Below are positions 1 to 11,413 of a stretch of 64,000 bases of DNA, one piece after another. A program made the position numbers and the translations under genes. Numbering within the stretch: the stretch's first letter is position 1; the number at the start of each line of letters is the position of its first letter. The notes beneath the pieces were generated by a model. It did not search any database and was not told the DNA's origin. It saw only the letters and a program-made list of their open reading frames with translations. This stretch comes from Phlebotomus papatasi (taxonomy: Eukaryota; Arthropoda; Insecta; Diptera; Psychodidae), in assembly GCF_024763615.1 (NCBI RefSeq), contig NC_077223.1, forward strand, positions 48,174,627-48,238,626. Reading direction: 5' to 3'.

Positions 1-1325
1 TGGTGTCAAAATTCTTTCAAATTAAAAGGAACGGTTTTTGATGATTTTCTAATCATTTTTTGCAACAAGCTGGGCTATTTTGTAGTCCTAGGTTTTTTTT
101 AATCTTTTTCGCTATTGTTATATTAGATCAATTTCTCATCACCTGTCGACAATAATTCCAGAAAAGGTTCTTCACTGCAGCGTAAGGAAAGTGTACCACG
201 GATCGGAATGTTAAGAAACATGCTCCATATTTAGCTGAAAGTATGAGCCCCAAAACAATATTTGGTAGTTTTTTATATTCCATTTCATACATTAGTGATC
301 CAATTAACTATTTCCGTGTATTTACACTTTTGTTATTCACGGAAATTACTAATATATCAGTTTAAATTTAAATACAAGGATGCAGAGTGTTCCACAGTTA
401 GGAAGGGGGTGAGCCACGGATCAACAGACGCTTTTGATGAGGATTTTTCTGCTTTTTTGGCATCAAAATCACTCCATAAGGCTCCAGTGAAGCTTTTTCG
501 TCACCTTTATACTTTGTACTGTATATTCACATGAAAAAACTTTTAAAATTGTCAATCCTAATGAAATTTTCACTTGTAAATAGATCTTTCACAACAAAAA
601 TATCCAATAATGGCCATGAAGATGACCTGAGAGCGCTGAGCGCAATTTTTACGAACACAAATGTGCCTATCCGAGGAATAAATGGAACAAAACGTACTTG
701 TTCGCAAAGAATAATATATTTTCCATTTTTATTGTCGACATAAATAAAAAGGTGCACTGATGTGAAATTAGAATTACTAAGTATTAATTTTTTAATTAAC
801 ACAGTTTTAAAAACTTCAACAAACCTTTTCAGTTTGCCGCCCGAAGTAAAAATCTTAATTACAGTAGAGTCTCGCTATAGGCCATCGCTCTATAGTCCAC
901 AATTTATCGACCGTTGATTTCAAAACACTGATTTTATGTTAGGTTATGTTTTTTGTACGCAACAAGCATAATTATTTTAATATTTTTGGCAAACTTTATT
1001 AAGTAGTTGTGATAATTGTGATCCATAATGAAGAGAGCAAGGACAAGTACCACAATCGCAAAGAAAGTGGAAGCCGTCGAGCAATTTCAATACTAAAAGT
1101 CGTTGAGAATTTTAAAAAATTACATGGACTATAGTGCGACCCAAGTGTCAAATCTGAAACCAAATATGGACTATAACGAGACTCTACTGTAAAAGTAACG
1201 TAGTCTGAAAAAAAAACGTAATTAGACAAAAAAAAACTTTATATTTGAGCACTTCCACTTACAAAGACTTCCAAGCACTTCATTTTCACCTGTACACCAC
1301 TTCCAACCCTAATATCTCCCCCTTG
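1..1325. mobile_element. End of a hAT-family copy (CAAGGGGGAGATATT) and unassigned DNA
   Basis: About 820-860 and 1190-1325 match, in reverse, the left end of the element at 52884 (TTTGCCGCCC..., GTAGTCTGAAAAA, ACCTGTACACCACTTCC, ending AATATCTCCCCCTTG). The other end is not found, and bases 1-800 hold nothing I can name. Confidence 0.6.
862..1189 (+). mobile_element. pogo-type MITE with transposase remnant
   Basis: TA-flanked inverted ends CAGTAGAGTCTCGCTATAG and TATAACGAGACTCTACTG. Inside, 1028-1096 reads MKRARTSTTIAKKVEAVEQF, which resembles the start of the CENP-B/pogo DNA-binding domain, then stops. It is nested in the hAT-family fragment that ends at 1325. Confidence 0.75.
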
Positions 1326-2298
1326 CTTAGATGGTATATTTCTCTTTAATTTATTATTAAAGTGATAGTAAATCTTTTAGTTTCGTGGGATCGATTCAGG
1401 CATTTTCATTCTTCTTAATTAATTTCAAAATCGGAATTCTAGTCTGAATAAAAGTCAAAATTTAAATACAAATCAATGTAATAAAGATTTTCAGGATTTT
1501 TTTTTTCAGTTTTTCGGCTTAACTTTCCTTTTTGATAAATTGAAAGACGGCCAAAAAACCCCTTTCTTCAGTAAGGTAAATTTGTTTCAGCCACAAAATG
1601 AAACTTCTCTTCTTTGTTACTTTGCCAAAAGCTCAGCCTATGTGAATGAAATATCTTAAGGAAAATTTAGAAAATTTATGATGTGACAAATCGCTGTCAC
1701 GAGACAATTTACAGATGTTGAAGAGGTTGAAGAGCATAATGTAGATGTAGAGCAAGAAAACAATGAATCCGTTGACGAGAGGCATTTGTTGGAATTAACA
1801 TAAAGTCACAGTGTAATACAAGATCAATACCAAAGTGTTGATTTCCACCCACATGTCCCAATTTTCACGATCATTCTGTTTATTCATTGTCTTTGGCTTC
1901 TGCTTCTATTTTTCCATTTTATGCGTTCGCCCAAACAATCAATGGCCAGTAATATGACTGTGATCGTGAAATTCTTATGCCACACCACCAAAAATTCCTC
2001 ATGCGTGAACCACGTGAATTGTTGGGATGATCGCGAAGCCCAGAGTTGTGATTGTGAACCCCGTGCCTGTGATCATGTCGCGATCGCCAAAGTGAATGGC
2101 TGTTTGGCATGTGGTGAACGAGCTCGCGCACACATTGGAAAGATCACACCAAGGGGTACTCAAATGTAGGAAAATTTCTCACAATATCATGTTTAAATGA
2201 TCATAAGATTATTTCTAGTGATCGTGTAAGTTTATGTCCCCTTGAATAACATTTTAAAATTCCCTCGTCGGCGGCATCTCAGCTCGCGTCGCTCTCTC
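1326..2298. promoter_or_regulatory. GATC-rich upstream region of promoter 1
   Basis: From 1921 the DNA becomes GC-richer, with many GATC words (GTGATCGTG, GCGATCGCC, GTGATCATG) and an E-box CACGTG near 2011. It is likely regulatory. An 82-codon Cys-rich frame at 1921-2169 lacks splice or homology support and is not called. Confidence 0.4.
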
Positions 2299-2304
2299 TC
2301 AGTT
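2299..2304 (+). promoter_or_regulatory. Candidate initiator of promoter 1 (TCAGTT)
   Basis: TCAGTT, a good match to the arthropod initiator TCAGTY, sits in a locally GC-richer stretch (CTCTCTCTCAGTTGG) 803 bp before the ATG at 3104. The stretch from here to that ATG would be 5' UTR. It contains several short upstream ATG frames, for example one near 2329 that closes after four codons, so translation of this isoform may be held low. There is no convincing TATA box and no correctly spaced downstream element. Confidence 0.35.
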
Positions 2305-3103
2305 GGAAAAGACAGTCGCCGGAGATCGATGCAGCAGCTGTGATCGTACCGATCATACATAAGTGCAAATTATTTTTATTCACTGTTACTTATTGCATAA
2401 ATATTGTGTCGTGCGAAATGGTGCAATTTTGCTGAGTGCCTCACTTTTGTGTATATATATCTGCCAGCATATTTTTCCCTTTGCAACTGTTTGACCTCAA
2501 AAAAAACCCTCTTTGGGGGCATTTCCATTGTCCATATGGTGGAGAAAAAGGCCAAGATCGCTCTTGTCTTTGCTTCAGAGCTCCCCCTTGATCACAGTGG
2601 AAATTTCTTCAAGGTGAAAATTGGCGTGATTGGTGTTCTGGTAAAGCTTTAGTAAAGATTATTATGTGAAGAATTTTGTGGAAAAAAAAATAATTTTGCA
2701 ATTAAAATTGTCTAAAATGTGGTTAAATGTGTTGTACATGGTGGATTAAAAATAAAATTCACTTTCATAAATATTTATTCATTTGATCGTGCAAAGTCCG
2801 CCATATGCAGGTCTGTCGCGATCGCGATCGTGTGACGTGATTTGTGCGTGTGGGTGTCTTGAGGAGAAAGTCGTCAATCGTCATATTGGGTTGAATCTTA
2901 CGACATTATCCTCATCAAGAGGGGGCCAGTTTTGAGACCCCAACACCTATGATTTCTTCTCCGGAAGATCACATGATCAAGTGGGAAGTTTTCTTTCCGA
3001 TAGATGTTCACCGAGTGAACAAAGTGCCTTTTGTGGAAATAAGGATCACACAGTTGGACAATATTTACTGATCGTGATCGTGTGAGATAAATATTTGACC
3101 GGA

Positions 3104-3511
3104 ATGTCCGGGAGTGGATCACCGGTTGCCGGCTATGAGGCGCCGTCGGACACAATCTCGCCGGCGCGCAAGCAAGCAGCCAGGCGCCTTCTCAAACTCT
3201 CCATCCCTAAATTACAACCCAATAGTGCTGAGCAGTGCCGTCAACCCATGTCCGCTACAGCTTCTGGGAATTCCCAAATCGGCCGGATGTCGACCAGATC
3301 CGCACGAACAGCACTGCCAATCGAGAATCCCGAAAGTGGGCCGTTTATCGTGTCCAGTCCACCAATTTCTGTGCGAACTGGCCACCAGACACCCGTGACG
3401 CCAATCAATACAGCGGATGTCGTTAGCGTTTCCTCGGCGGGATCTTCGCCGGGCGCCAGAGGCAGCCCACGCTCCTTCCCTCGCTTTGTTAGCTTCACAG
3501 CCGCCGATGAG
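3104..3511 (+). CDS. Ect4: Ect4 alternative first coding exon 1a
   Basis: Encodes 136 residues from ATG at 3104 (MSGSGSPVAGYEAPSD...) to a complete GAG codon at the donor GAG|GTGAGT. An in-frame TGA at 3083 fixes this ATG as the first in frame. Codon use is GC-richer than the flanking DNA. The peptide has a basic helix-like start (ARKQAARRLLKL) followed by Ser/Pro/Thr-rich disordered sequence, with no signal peptide or membrane segment. It ends in phase 0, so it can join the exon at 38385 across a ~35 kb intron. It probably sets isoform-specific location or regulation. The coding call is strong; membership of Ect4 is inferred from strand, phase and the lack of any other gene. Confidence 0.82.
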
Positions 3512-4148
3512 GTGAGTGTCCAATACACAGCCATTTCGCAATGCAATCATCCGTTTATTGGGTTTATTGATATTCCCAATTCTGGGAAATATTCAATAAT
3601 TTTCTCATTTGTTACATGAAAGACATTTTTAAGAGAGTACACACTAGAGACCTGCACGGGTCGGGTTTTAGGGTTTTTTCCAACCCGCACCCGCAGTGAA
3701 TTTGATCTGTACCCGACCCGACCCGTTGAAATTTAGTGCTATCCGACCCGGCCCGACCCGCAATTCAAAAATTAATACCCGTGTCCGACCCGACCCGCAA
3801 GAAATGTAAATTTACCCGTCTTTTTACTTATTAACCCGAAAAACAGTAATACGGTATTTTGGTTTCATTAACACGATTAACAAATTATTTGGACTATTTG
3901 GACAGTAAAACGATTCAATTTACTCAGTAAAATATAAAATTTCATTTTAATAAAAATAAAAACCTAAGATTAACTTTTTAAGAACGAGATGCTTTTTTTC
4001 TGACCGAAAATCAACTATAAAAAAGAAAATAATAAACAATTTTTTATCTTTATGGATTATAGGGACAAAATAGCCTAAAAATTTAAGTCATTTTTCTCAC
4101 CATACCAGTAAATAATTTTCACTCTAATGGAATATGTTATATATGAGT

Positions 4149-4341
4149 AGGGGAAACTGGGGCACCATCAAACACGGGGTACCACCAAACACTAATTATT
4201 ATTTCTACTTGGATTATCTCGACCATTTCTTCAGTGGACAAGCATCCCCCATAGTGTCTATAAATTCCTATAGGTCTTATGATCTGAACTCGAATATGCG
4301 ATTGAAAAATCGCAGTGTTTGGTGGTACCCCAGTTTCCCCT
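4149..4341. mobile_element. MITE family A copy 1 (GGGGAAACTGGGGCACCA ends)
   Basis: Inverted ends GGGGAAACTGGGGCACCA and TGG-TACCCCAGTTTCCCC enclose about 190 bp with a conserved core (TTTCTTCAGTGGACAAGCATCC). TA precedes the left end. Other copies lie at 8859-9050, 24878-25081 and 33307-33894. No coding capacity. It was probably mobilised by a Tc1/mariner-type transposase, judged only from the TA target. Confidence 0.75.
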
Positions 4342-4889
4342 GATTGTGGTTTTTCTATTCCCAGAAGGGTTTTGCTTAAAAAATTGTGCATTCATTAGAA
4401 AATTCGTCACTTTATAGCTTAAATATTTACTATATAGCAGATATTTGGAAATTTGCACAAAATTATCCTAGATACCTACAACCTTCTACTTTATGATTAC
4501 ATACAAACATTACAAAGAAATAATTTTAGGTAGACAAGAAAAATTACACTGTGCAACAAAATGAAAACTTTTTCCGTGCGATTTCAAATGACCGGTATTT
4601 TCGGATTCCTTGGTGTCTCCTGAGTGATAACTCCGAAGAAAGTTATGGTCTATCACGTCTAGTTTCTGAGCTAGATTAAGATGAAAATCTTTAAGAAATT
4701 GGTTAGAAATATTTTATGAAATTTGTTTTTCTCTCAAAAATGGTACATCCTGGGATGTTGGCGTCAAAGGATGACTCAAGGATGTGTAGAGGAGGACTCA
4801 AGGAAAATTTTCCTGGAACAAACCATATCCCTATCTCCTCATTTTCCCTGAAGTATTTCAGATTCTCCTCATAAATCTCTAAATATCCT

Positions 4890-6670
4890 TAAATCCATTA
4901 AAAGGATGCATAGGACGACTTGCATCGTTTACAAAAATATTCTCCTGAACATCATAGGATGATAAAACTTTCCATTATCCCCAGAAATTATGCATTTGAA
5001 TTACTTTTAAACATGTGGACAACTCAAGAAATCCAGTTCTCTCGCCATCACCACTAAAAATCTTTAAGATATTATAGGAAGAAATATTTTATTAAACATA
5101 TTTTATCCAAATAACAGTACATCGTAGGATGTTAGTATGGTGTTAATGTCAAAGGACATTTTGTGGAGGGGGACTCAAGGAAGATTTTCCTAGAAAAAAA
5201 CTATATCCCTATTTCTTTTTCCCTGTGATTTTCTAGTTTTTCCATTTAAATCGCTGAATATCCTTCAAATTCATGAAAAGGATTGTTTGTAAGGACACGA
5301 CTCCCATATATAAAAATTCTTCTGAAAAAAAAAGTAAGGATCTCTAAAGATCTTAGGATGCTAAAAGTATCGTTATCTAGAAATTACATACACAAAAAAA
5401 TTAACATTTTTTAAAAAATTTATGTTCTTTTTATGCTATAACAATATTTATAAAATATTATGTGGAATTTACGAAAAGAGCAGAATTAATTTAGTTCAAT
5501 TAACTCCAAGAAGAGAAGTCTCACTAATCATACTTATTGGTATAGTGCATTCGCAATGATAAAATATTACTCAAACAGCAGTTATAAATCAGTACAATAA
5601 AATATTTATCAGTGATTTAAATTTGGCCACATTGTATACAATGTAATGGAGAGATTAAGAGTAAAGAGTAAATGAGCAGATAAACCAATAACCCAAGAAA
5701 AGCTATGAAAGTTACAAATGAGTAAATATAGTGATCAAATATATGCTGCAGCATACTATTTCATAAATATTGTTATAGCATAAAAAGAACATAAATTTTC
5801 TGCGGTATAATGTTATTTTTTTTATTTTTTTGTGTATATAATTTCTAGATAACGATACTTTTAGCATCCTAAGATCTTCAGAGATCCTTACTCTTTTTTT
5901 CAGAAGAATTTTTATATATGGGAGTGGTGTCCTTACAAACAATCCTTTTCATGAATTTGAAGGATGATCAGCGATTTAAATGGAAAAACTAGAAAATCAC
6001 AGGGGAAAAAGAAATAGGGATATAGTTTTTTTCTAGGAAAATCTTCCTTGAGTCCCCCTCCACAGAATGTCCTTCGACATTAACACCATACTATTATTAT
6101 TAATCGTATCGAGATATTTATTACAAGGTAATCATTTTTACAATGCGTTATATCCCGTGTTGGAAGAATCTGCGAAGTCCATTGTAGACCGCCCAGGAGC
6201 GCCTTCCCGTAGTGTGGTGAATGCTTCTTCCATGCTCCCGGAGTTGTTGGGCGAGGCGGTGCATTTTTATTACGTTATATCACAGTGAAAATGTCTTTTT
6301 CTTAACATTCAGATCTTTTGCACCGGGCGGGACTCGAACTCACAACAGTGAATCGAGCCAGGGAATCGATCCGCCCAAGAGCCAACGGTCTTGCCTATTG
6401 CGCCACTGATTCCCCAACACCATACTAACATCCTACGATGTACTGTTATTTGGATAAAATATGTTTAATAAAATATTTCTTCCTATAATATCTTAAAGAT
6501 TTTTAGTGGTGATGGCGAGAGAACTGGATTTCTTGAGTTGTCGACATGTTCAAAAGTAATTCAAATGCATAATTTCTGGGGATAATGGAAAGTTTTATGA
6601 TCCTATGATGTTCAGGAGAATATTTTTGTAAACGATGCAAGTCGTCCTATGCATACTTTTAATGGATTTA
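4890..6670. repeat. Long inverted repeat (hairpin), arms ~570 bp, loop ~290 bp
   Basis: Left arm 4890-5459 and right arm 5752-6670 are reverse complements with only scattered differences, once the 322-bp SINE and its 12-bp duplication in the right arm are removed. Sequence pairs from TAAATCCATTAAAAG at the outer edge to GCTATAACAATATTTAT at the loop. Transcribed as part of the first intron it would give a long RNA hairpin. The loop is 5460-5751. Confidence 0.85.
6094..6415 (-). mobile_element. tRNA-derived SINE, copy 1
   Basis: On the minus strand the element starts GGGGAATCAGTGGCGCAATAGG, giving a Pol III A box (TGGCGCAATAGG), and has a B box GAGTTCGAGTCC about 70 bases on. A non-tRNA body and an AATAATAATA tail follow. 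Perfect 12-bp duplications AACACCATACTA at 6082-6093 and 6416-6427 mark a clean insertion. The tRNA-like head lacks a paired acceptor stem, so it is not a tRNA gene. Copies 2 and 3 are at 10610-11500 and 28358-29460. Confidence 0.88.
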
Positions 6671-8858
6671 TTTTATTTTGGAAAATCATTTCTCGAGTGC
6701 TTCACGTAGATTTAATAAATTTTATTGAAAAAAATAAAGGAAATTCAGCAAAGAAATACATTTTGTATTTAATTTTCTGTTTGGTATTCTGCGTTTGGAC
6801 TCTGAAATCTGCATACGTCACATGAAATTTTCTTTCCAACAATGCAATGTTCCAAAGGAATCTAATTCTTTATTTCAAAGTTGCCCCAAGAGACATTACT
6901 AATAATTTGCTAATTTATAAAAAAAGAACAATTTATGGTAGATCCAATTATTTGTGATAATCATTTATGCATATTGACCTTTTATCCTCTGAAGCAGATC
7001 TTAGTCTGGAAATTTGAGCGGAAAATTCTATAACTTTTTTGAGTTCCAATACAATATTTTTAGTGATGATAACTACAAAATTTGCAAGAAATTTTTGACT
7101 TCGTAGAGTTTTAAAAGTATATTAAAGGAAGCACTATTTGAAGATTTTCATGATTTTTCGTGCAGTATTATGAAAAGAAATTAATGAAAAACAAATGACA
7201 GAGAATGGGCGTCCTATCACGAAACATCAGCTGTCCAAAATTACAAGCAAAGTGTTCAGAATAACACTCAAAATGTCCATAAAATAGTACTTTTAAGAAT
7301 GTCTATATTTTTATTCATTTTTTATGCATTAAGAATTATTCAAGAAAACGTTTCAAATGTTTTTAAAGAAAACTTTAGATGTTAATTACTTTTTCCTTGA
7401 TCGCTGGAGAAAATCTGAGAAAAAAGGTTTTGAGAAAAAGCGTTTCCAATTTTCTACTGTCTATCTTTTCTAAGGGTGCGCTCGGCTTCTCAGAGTAATA
7501 ATTTCGATAATTTTACTCTTTAAAGACGATTGAAACACTAGTTGCCCATAAAGAAACTGGTTTTTCCTGACAATATAAAGTTATGCTTTTTGTGAGAATT
7601 TTACGAACTTCAATTTAATATTAATTGTATTTATGTACGGAAAATCGTCAATTAGAGCAAGCGACACTCAAAAATCACCCAGTTTTTTCTCACTCAGTGG
7701 AGATAGGAAAAATTCCTGTCTCCACCCGGAATCGAAATGGAGACCAGTAGGGGAATTCTGTAATTTTGAGCTTTTTTTGTCATATAATATGAGTTCTAAA
7801 ATGCAATTCATTGAATTTTTAATGAAATCCCTTTACTTGATGATTTTATGAAAATACAGTACGTATTGGTTGATTTGTTTAACAAAATTCATTGTCATTT
7901 GAATTGTCAGAAATCTCAAATATGTGACTTCTGACAATGCCACGTGAGCTGAAATGGCAATGTCACGGCTACAGAATCGCATTTTCGAAAAAGCTCTCCA
8001 AAGATTCGAACCCAATTTGTCATATGGCATTGCCAGAGCGTTACAGAATTCCCCTCCTGGATTGACCCTCTGATCTTAAACATATCTCCAGAAGAAACTT
8101 ATAGTCCATTACGCCAAGTTTCTGTGATATCTTGAGGTGGAGGTTCTTAAGAAATCTGTAGAATTATTTTATGAAACTTGCTTTCTTTTCTCATAACGGT
8201 ACATCGTAAGTTTTTGGTGCATAAGATTAGTTTTTAGAGAAGAACCCAAGGAATAATTTCCCAAAACAAATCTTATCTCTATCATTTCATTCTCTCTATG
8301 ATTTTTCATATTTTTTCCACAAATCCTTAGAAAGTATATCCTTTTAACAAAAATATTTTCCTTGAAATAAGAGTTAGGGCCACTGAAGTTCCTAATGAAT
8401 AGTATTGAATTCGAATTGATACTTAGGGTCGAATAACGCACCGTTATCAAGAATTTTTTAACAAGTTCAAAGCATAATGGTTTTATAAGAATCTCCAGAG
8501 AATTTATCTCGTTTTGCAAGAACATTTCTGAACAGAGGATATGTAATGCTATATGTGATTCTTTTCACGAATTTGAAAGATATTCAAAGATTTGAGGAAA
8601 ATCTCGTAAAGAGCATGTTTTCTGTCGGTTCGTTTTGTCAAACTTTGTCAAAATAATATAACAATTATATTTGATTATTTCCACAAAAAAATGGTCGGAT
8701 AATTTTTTAAACAATACCCGAAAATTTCGAGATAATTATCCGTGACCCGCCCGACCCGCAGATTTTATAGATAAAACCCGCCCGACCCGCAAGTTTTCGC
8801 GGGTACCCGCGGGTCGGGTCGGGTGCGGGTCGGATATGCAGGTCTCTAGTACACACAT

Positions 8859-9050
8859 AGAGGAAACTGGGGCACCAGTAAACACGGGGTAACACCAAAC
8901 ATTAATTTTTATTTCTAAACTACTTGGACTATCTCGACCATTTCTTCAGTGGACAAGCATCCCTATAGTGCCTTTCCTATAGGTCTTATCCTCTGAAGTC
9001 GAATATCCGATTAAAAAATCGCAGTGTTTGGTGGTGCCCCAGTTTCCCCT
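8859..9050. mobile_element. MITE family A copy 2
   Basis: Ends GAGGAAACTGGGGCACCA and TGGTGCCCCAGTTTCCCC, flanked by TA on both sides, with the same core as copy 1. It begins only two bases beyond the hAT target duplication, so the hAT element landed almost exactly at its edge. Confidence 0.78.
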
Positions 9051-10609
9051 AATTAAAATCAGCAGAAGTAAAAAAAAGTTAAAAAAAAACATTATTTCCA
9101 ATTGTGATCCAAAACCACGGATATTTTAATTATGCATATGGTCCCCGTTGCCCTAACTCAGGCTTAACATATCTTCATTATACGGGCTTCAGACATAAGA
9201 TTTCTCCACATGGCTTAACTTCTTTAATTTTTTATTAGGAAAGATAGTTGGAAAACTCTAGGCTTAGGATTGGACACTATAAGGACAAAATGATCCATAT
9301 AAGATTTTGAAAAATCATATACCATTGTCAACTTTAAAAATGTACAAATCCACCATTTGCCTCTCAAATGACATGACTTCAAAATGTCACCGGTTTACAT
9401 TAAGTTGGTTGCATGTTTTGACCATTTTGAATTAGTTTTTTAAATGAGGCAACAAACATTTGATTTTTCAAAAATGACCAACTTTTGGAAAACAATTATT
9501 TTTGATATGAAATAAAATTAATTTTTTTTTTGAAAAATATGAATAATATCTACGGATTACAGGGAACTCATCTGCAAAAAGAAAAATTTGAAAAAGTATT
9601 TTTTTCTATCATTTTTTTCACTTGTTTTCTCAAACATGCATTAGGCAACAAACTATTGACACCCACTGTATATCGCTCCTTGGAAAATACAAAGGGTCAA
9701 CTCACTTTTTTGCGATTTTGAGATTCCAATGCACTTAGAAAGACAATTTAATAAATTTTCAGATGATATAAAAGTCATTAAATTTTGTTATTAGAAAAGT
9801 TTTTCAAAATTTTAATCTTTTTGATTACTTGCATAATTTTGTTTGAAGTAAAGGGGCACAAAATATATTCATCGTTCAAATTTTTGTGAAACAGTGGACT
9901 AACTCAAGCAAGTTGATCCCTTGTCATTCAAATTTCAGCAAAATTTGCGCATCATTTAGAACGACAAGGAGATGATAACTCATTGAAAAACATATTTTGA
10001 AAGGTAAAAATATAAAAGTTTCGATGTTTACATTAGTGCTCATACAAATAGAAAAGAAATAAATTGTTTTTGTTCAGTCATTAAATTGAGATACTTATTT
10101 ACACAAAATTGAATCTTTCATGCTGTCTCTTGAAAAATGGCCGAAAATTAGTTGGCTCCTTGTAATTTCCAAGGAGCGATATATTTCGACTTCTTACACC
10201 CCAAGGGGTTATTTTAAGGAAATTAGGAAATCAGAAGTTTCGAGTTTTTTTGACGTCTTTGTCGGTGGGTCCGTCAGTCTGTTCATCCGGTCGTTACCAG
10301 GCCTAGACCTCAAACGGTTAGAGATAGAGACTTGGGATCTTCGCCACCCCCCCCCCATAAGATGACCTTATTGCACACTCCTTATTGTCCCCCACCTCCT
10401 TCCCCAACAAAACCATATTTTTTGAGGATTGTTCGAAAAACACGTCGTCGTGCGATGTTTTTCGTTCATGAATTCTGTTGACTCATTCCTAATAATTAGT
10501 AACGGTTTTTCAAGGTCAAAAATTTATAAGGTTTATACTCAATTCTGGGATTATGCACATTTTCGGGACCGAAAATATACGCGAAATGGCATTATGCATT
10601 GATAAAATT
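9051..10609. other. Intronic stretch, no gene seen
   Basis: AT-rich with no supported coding sequence. A short repeat near 9130-9230 (TATACGGGCTTCAGACATAAG) recurs inverted near 15860-15930. The segment 10160-10345, ending in a C10 run, resembles inverted copies at 25690-25760 and 47900-47990 (AAGTCGCTATCTCTAACCG), so it is an old interspersed repeat. Confidence 0.5.
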
Positions 10610-10859
10610 GGGGATCTCAGTAGTGGCGCAATAGGCAAGAAGACCGTTAGCTCTTGGGCGGATCGATTCCTGGCTTGACTCACAGTTGTTGTGAGTTGGA
10701 GTCCCGCCAGGTGCAAAGGTCTGAATGTCTCATTTAGACAATTTTCAAATGTAATAATAACGTAATATAATGCACTGCCTTCGCCCAGCAACTCCGTGAG
10801 CATGGAAGAAGCATCCACATCACGGGAAGACGCTCCAGGCGGTTTACAAACGGACTTAG

Positions 10860-11413
10860 CTTACACCGAGAAAATGTGGATGATAAAATTTACCATCCTC
10901 CATACAAAATTCTAATGGCCGGATAGTAAAAAAGTCACCCAGCAAACGCGATATTAAATTGGACTGTCAAAAATTGTAGAATCTATTGCATGGATATAGG
11001 ATAGTAAATTTTAAAATGTCAAGATGGTAGATTCTAAAGGAAAGTTTCTATGGAGGATGGTATTTTCTACTATCTTTTGAGGCAGTAGAATTTAAAGACA
11101 CGATTTGTAGAAAATACCATCCAAATTTTTCTCGGTGTATAGTTCCCGGCGAGTGGCCTTCAAAGTTGAAGCCAATTTCTTACTTTCACATACAAATTCG
11201 TATGGGAATTTTTTTGCACTCGTGATCGTTATGCTAAGTATTTAAAAAGTGAGAAGTTTTTCCGTATTATAAGATACCTTTCCGTATGGAGGGATAAAAT
11301 ATACTAAATTTTTGTTTAAATAAATTTTTTCGTTGGAGCACTGTGAGCTGAGTCCGAGATCAATTTAGGAATTGGCTTCAAATAGCTCCAAAAGGCCAAC
11401 TTGACAGGTGCTT
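10860..11413. mobile_element. Short hAT-like element O copy 1, itself interrupted
   Basis: Flanked by perfect 8-bp repeats GGACTTAG (10852-10859, 11414-11421) inside the SINE. Its body (GGCGAGTGGCCTTCAAAGTTG to CCAACTTGACAGG) matches 28729-29008. A 277-bp MITE (10863-11139) sits three bases from its left end; without it the length is 277 bp, matching the 280 bp of copy 2. Confidence 0.75.
10863..11139. mobile_element. MITE with ACACCGAGAAAA ends
   Basis: Inverted termini ACACCGAGAAAATGTGGATG and a matching CCAAATTTTTCTCGGTGT, next to TA. The interior is also largely palindromic (ACCATCCTCCATA / GGAGGATGGTA). No coding capacity. It is the youngest layer of a three-deep nest (SINE, then element O, then this). 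Confidence 0.7.

Larger units (their letters stand above)
3645..8848. mobile_element. 5.2-kb hAT-type element with 8-bp target duplication
   Basis: The ends are inverted TAGAGACCTGCA (3645 on) and TGCAGGTCTCTA (to 8848). They are flanked by perfect GTACACAC direct repeats at 3637-3644 and 8849-8856. An 8-bp duplication with TAGAG-type termini is the hAT signature. Both subterminal regions (3660-3820, 8740-8830) are packed with ACCCG/CGGGT repeats, likely transposase-binding sites. No transposase reading frame survives, so it is non-autonomous. It contains a copy of the GGGGAAACTGGGGC repeat (4149-4341), diverged ~375-bp tandem units (about 4620-5400 and 8085-8640), a long hairpin (4890-6670) and a SINE (6094-6415). 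It fills most of the DNA just after exon 1a. Confidence 0.82.

Noticed and set aside
1921..2169. 82-codon Cys-rich frame before promoter 1
   Set aside because: No signal peptide, no regular cysteine pattern, a long frame also exists on the opposite strand, and it lies in GC-richer regulatory-looking DNA where chance frames lengthen.
3212..3550. Antisense and alternative frames over exon 1a
   Set aside because: Shadows of a GC-rich coding exon; only the frame from 3104 has stop-ATG-donor logic.
6312..6415. tRNA gene with A and B boxes
   Set aside because: No paired acceptor stem or clean cloverleaf; three copies share a non-tRNA body and target duplications, so it is a SINE head.
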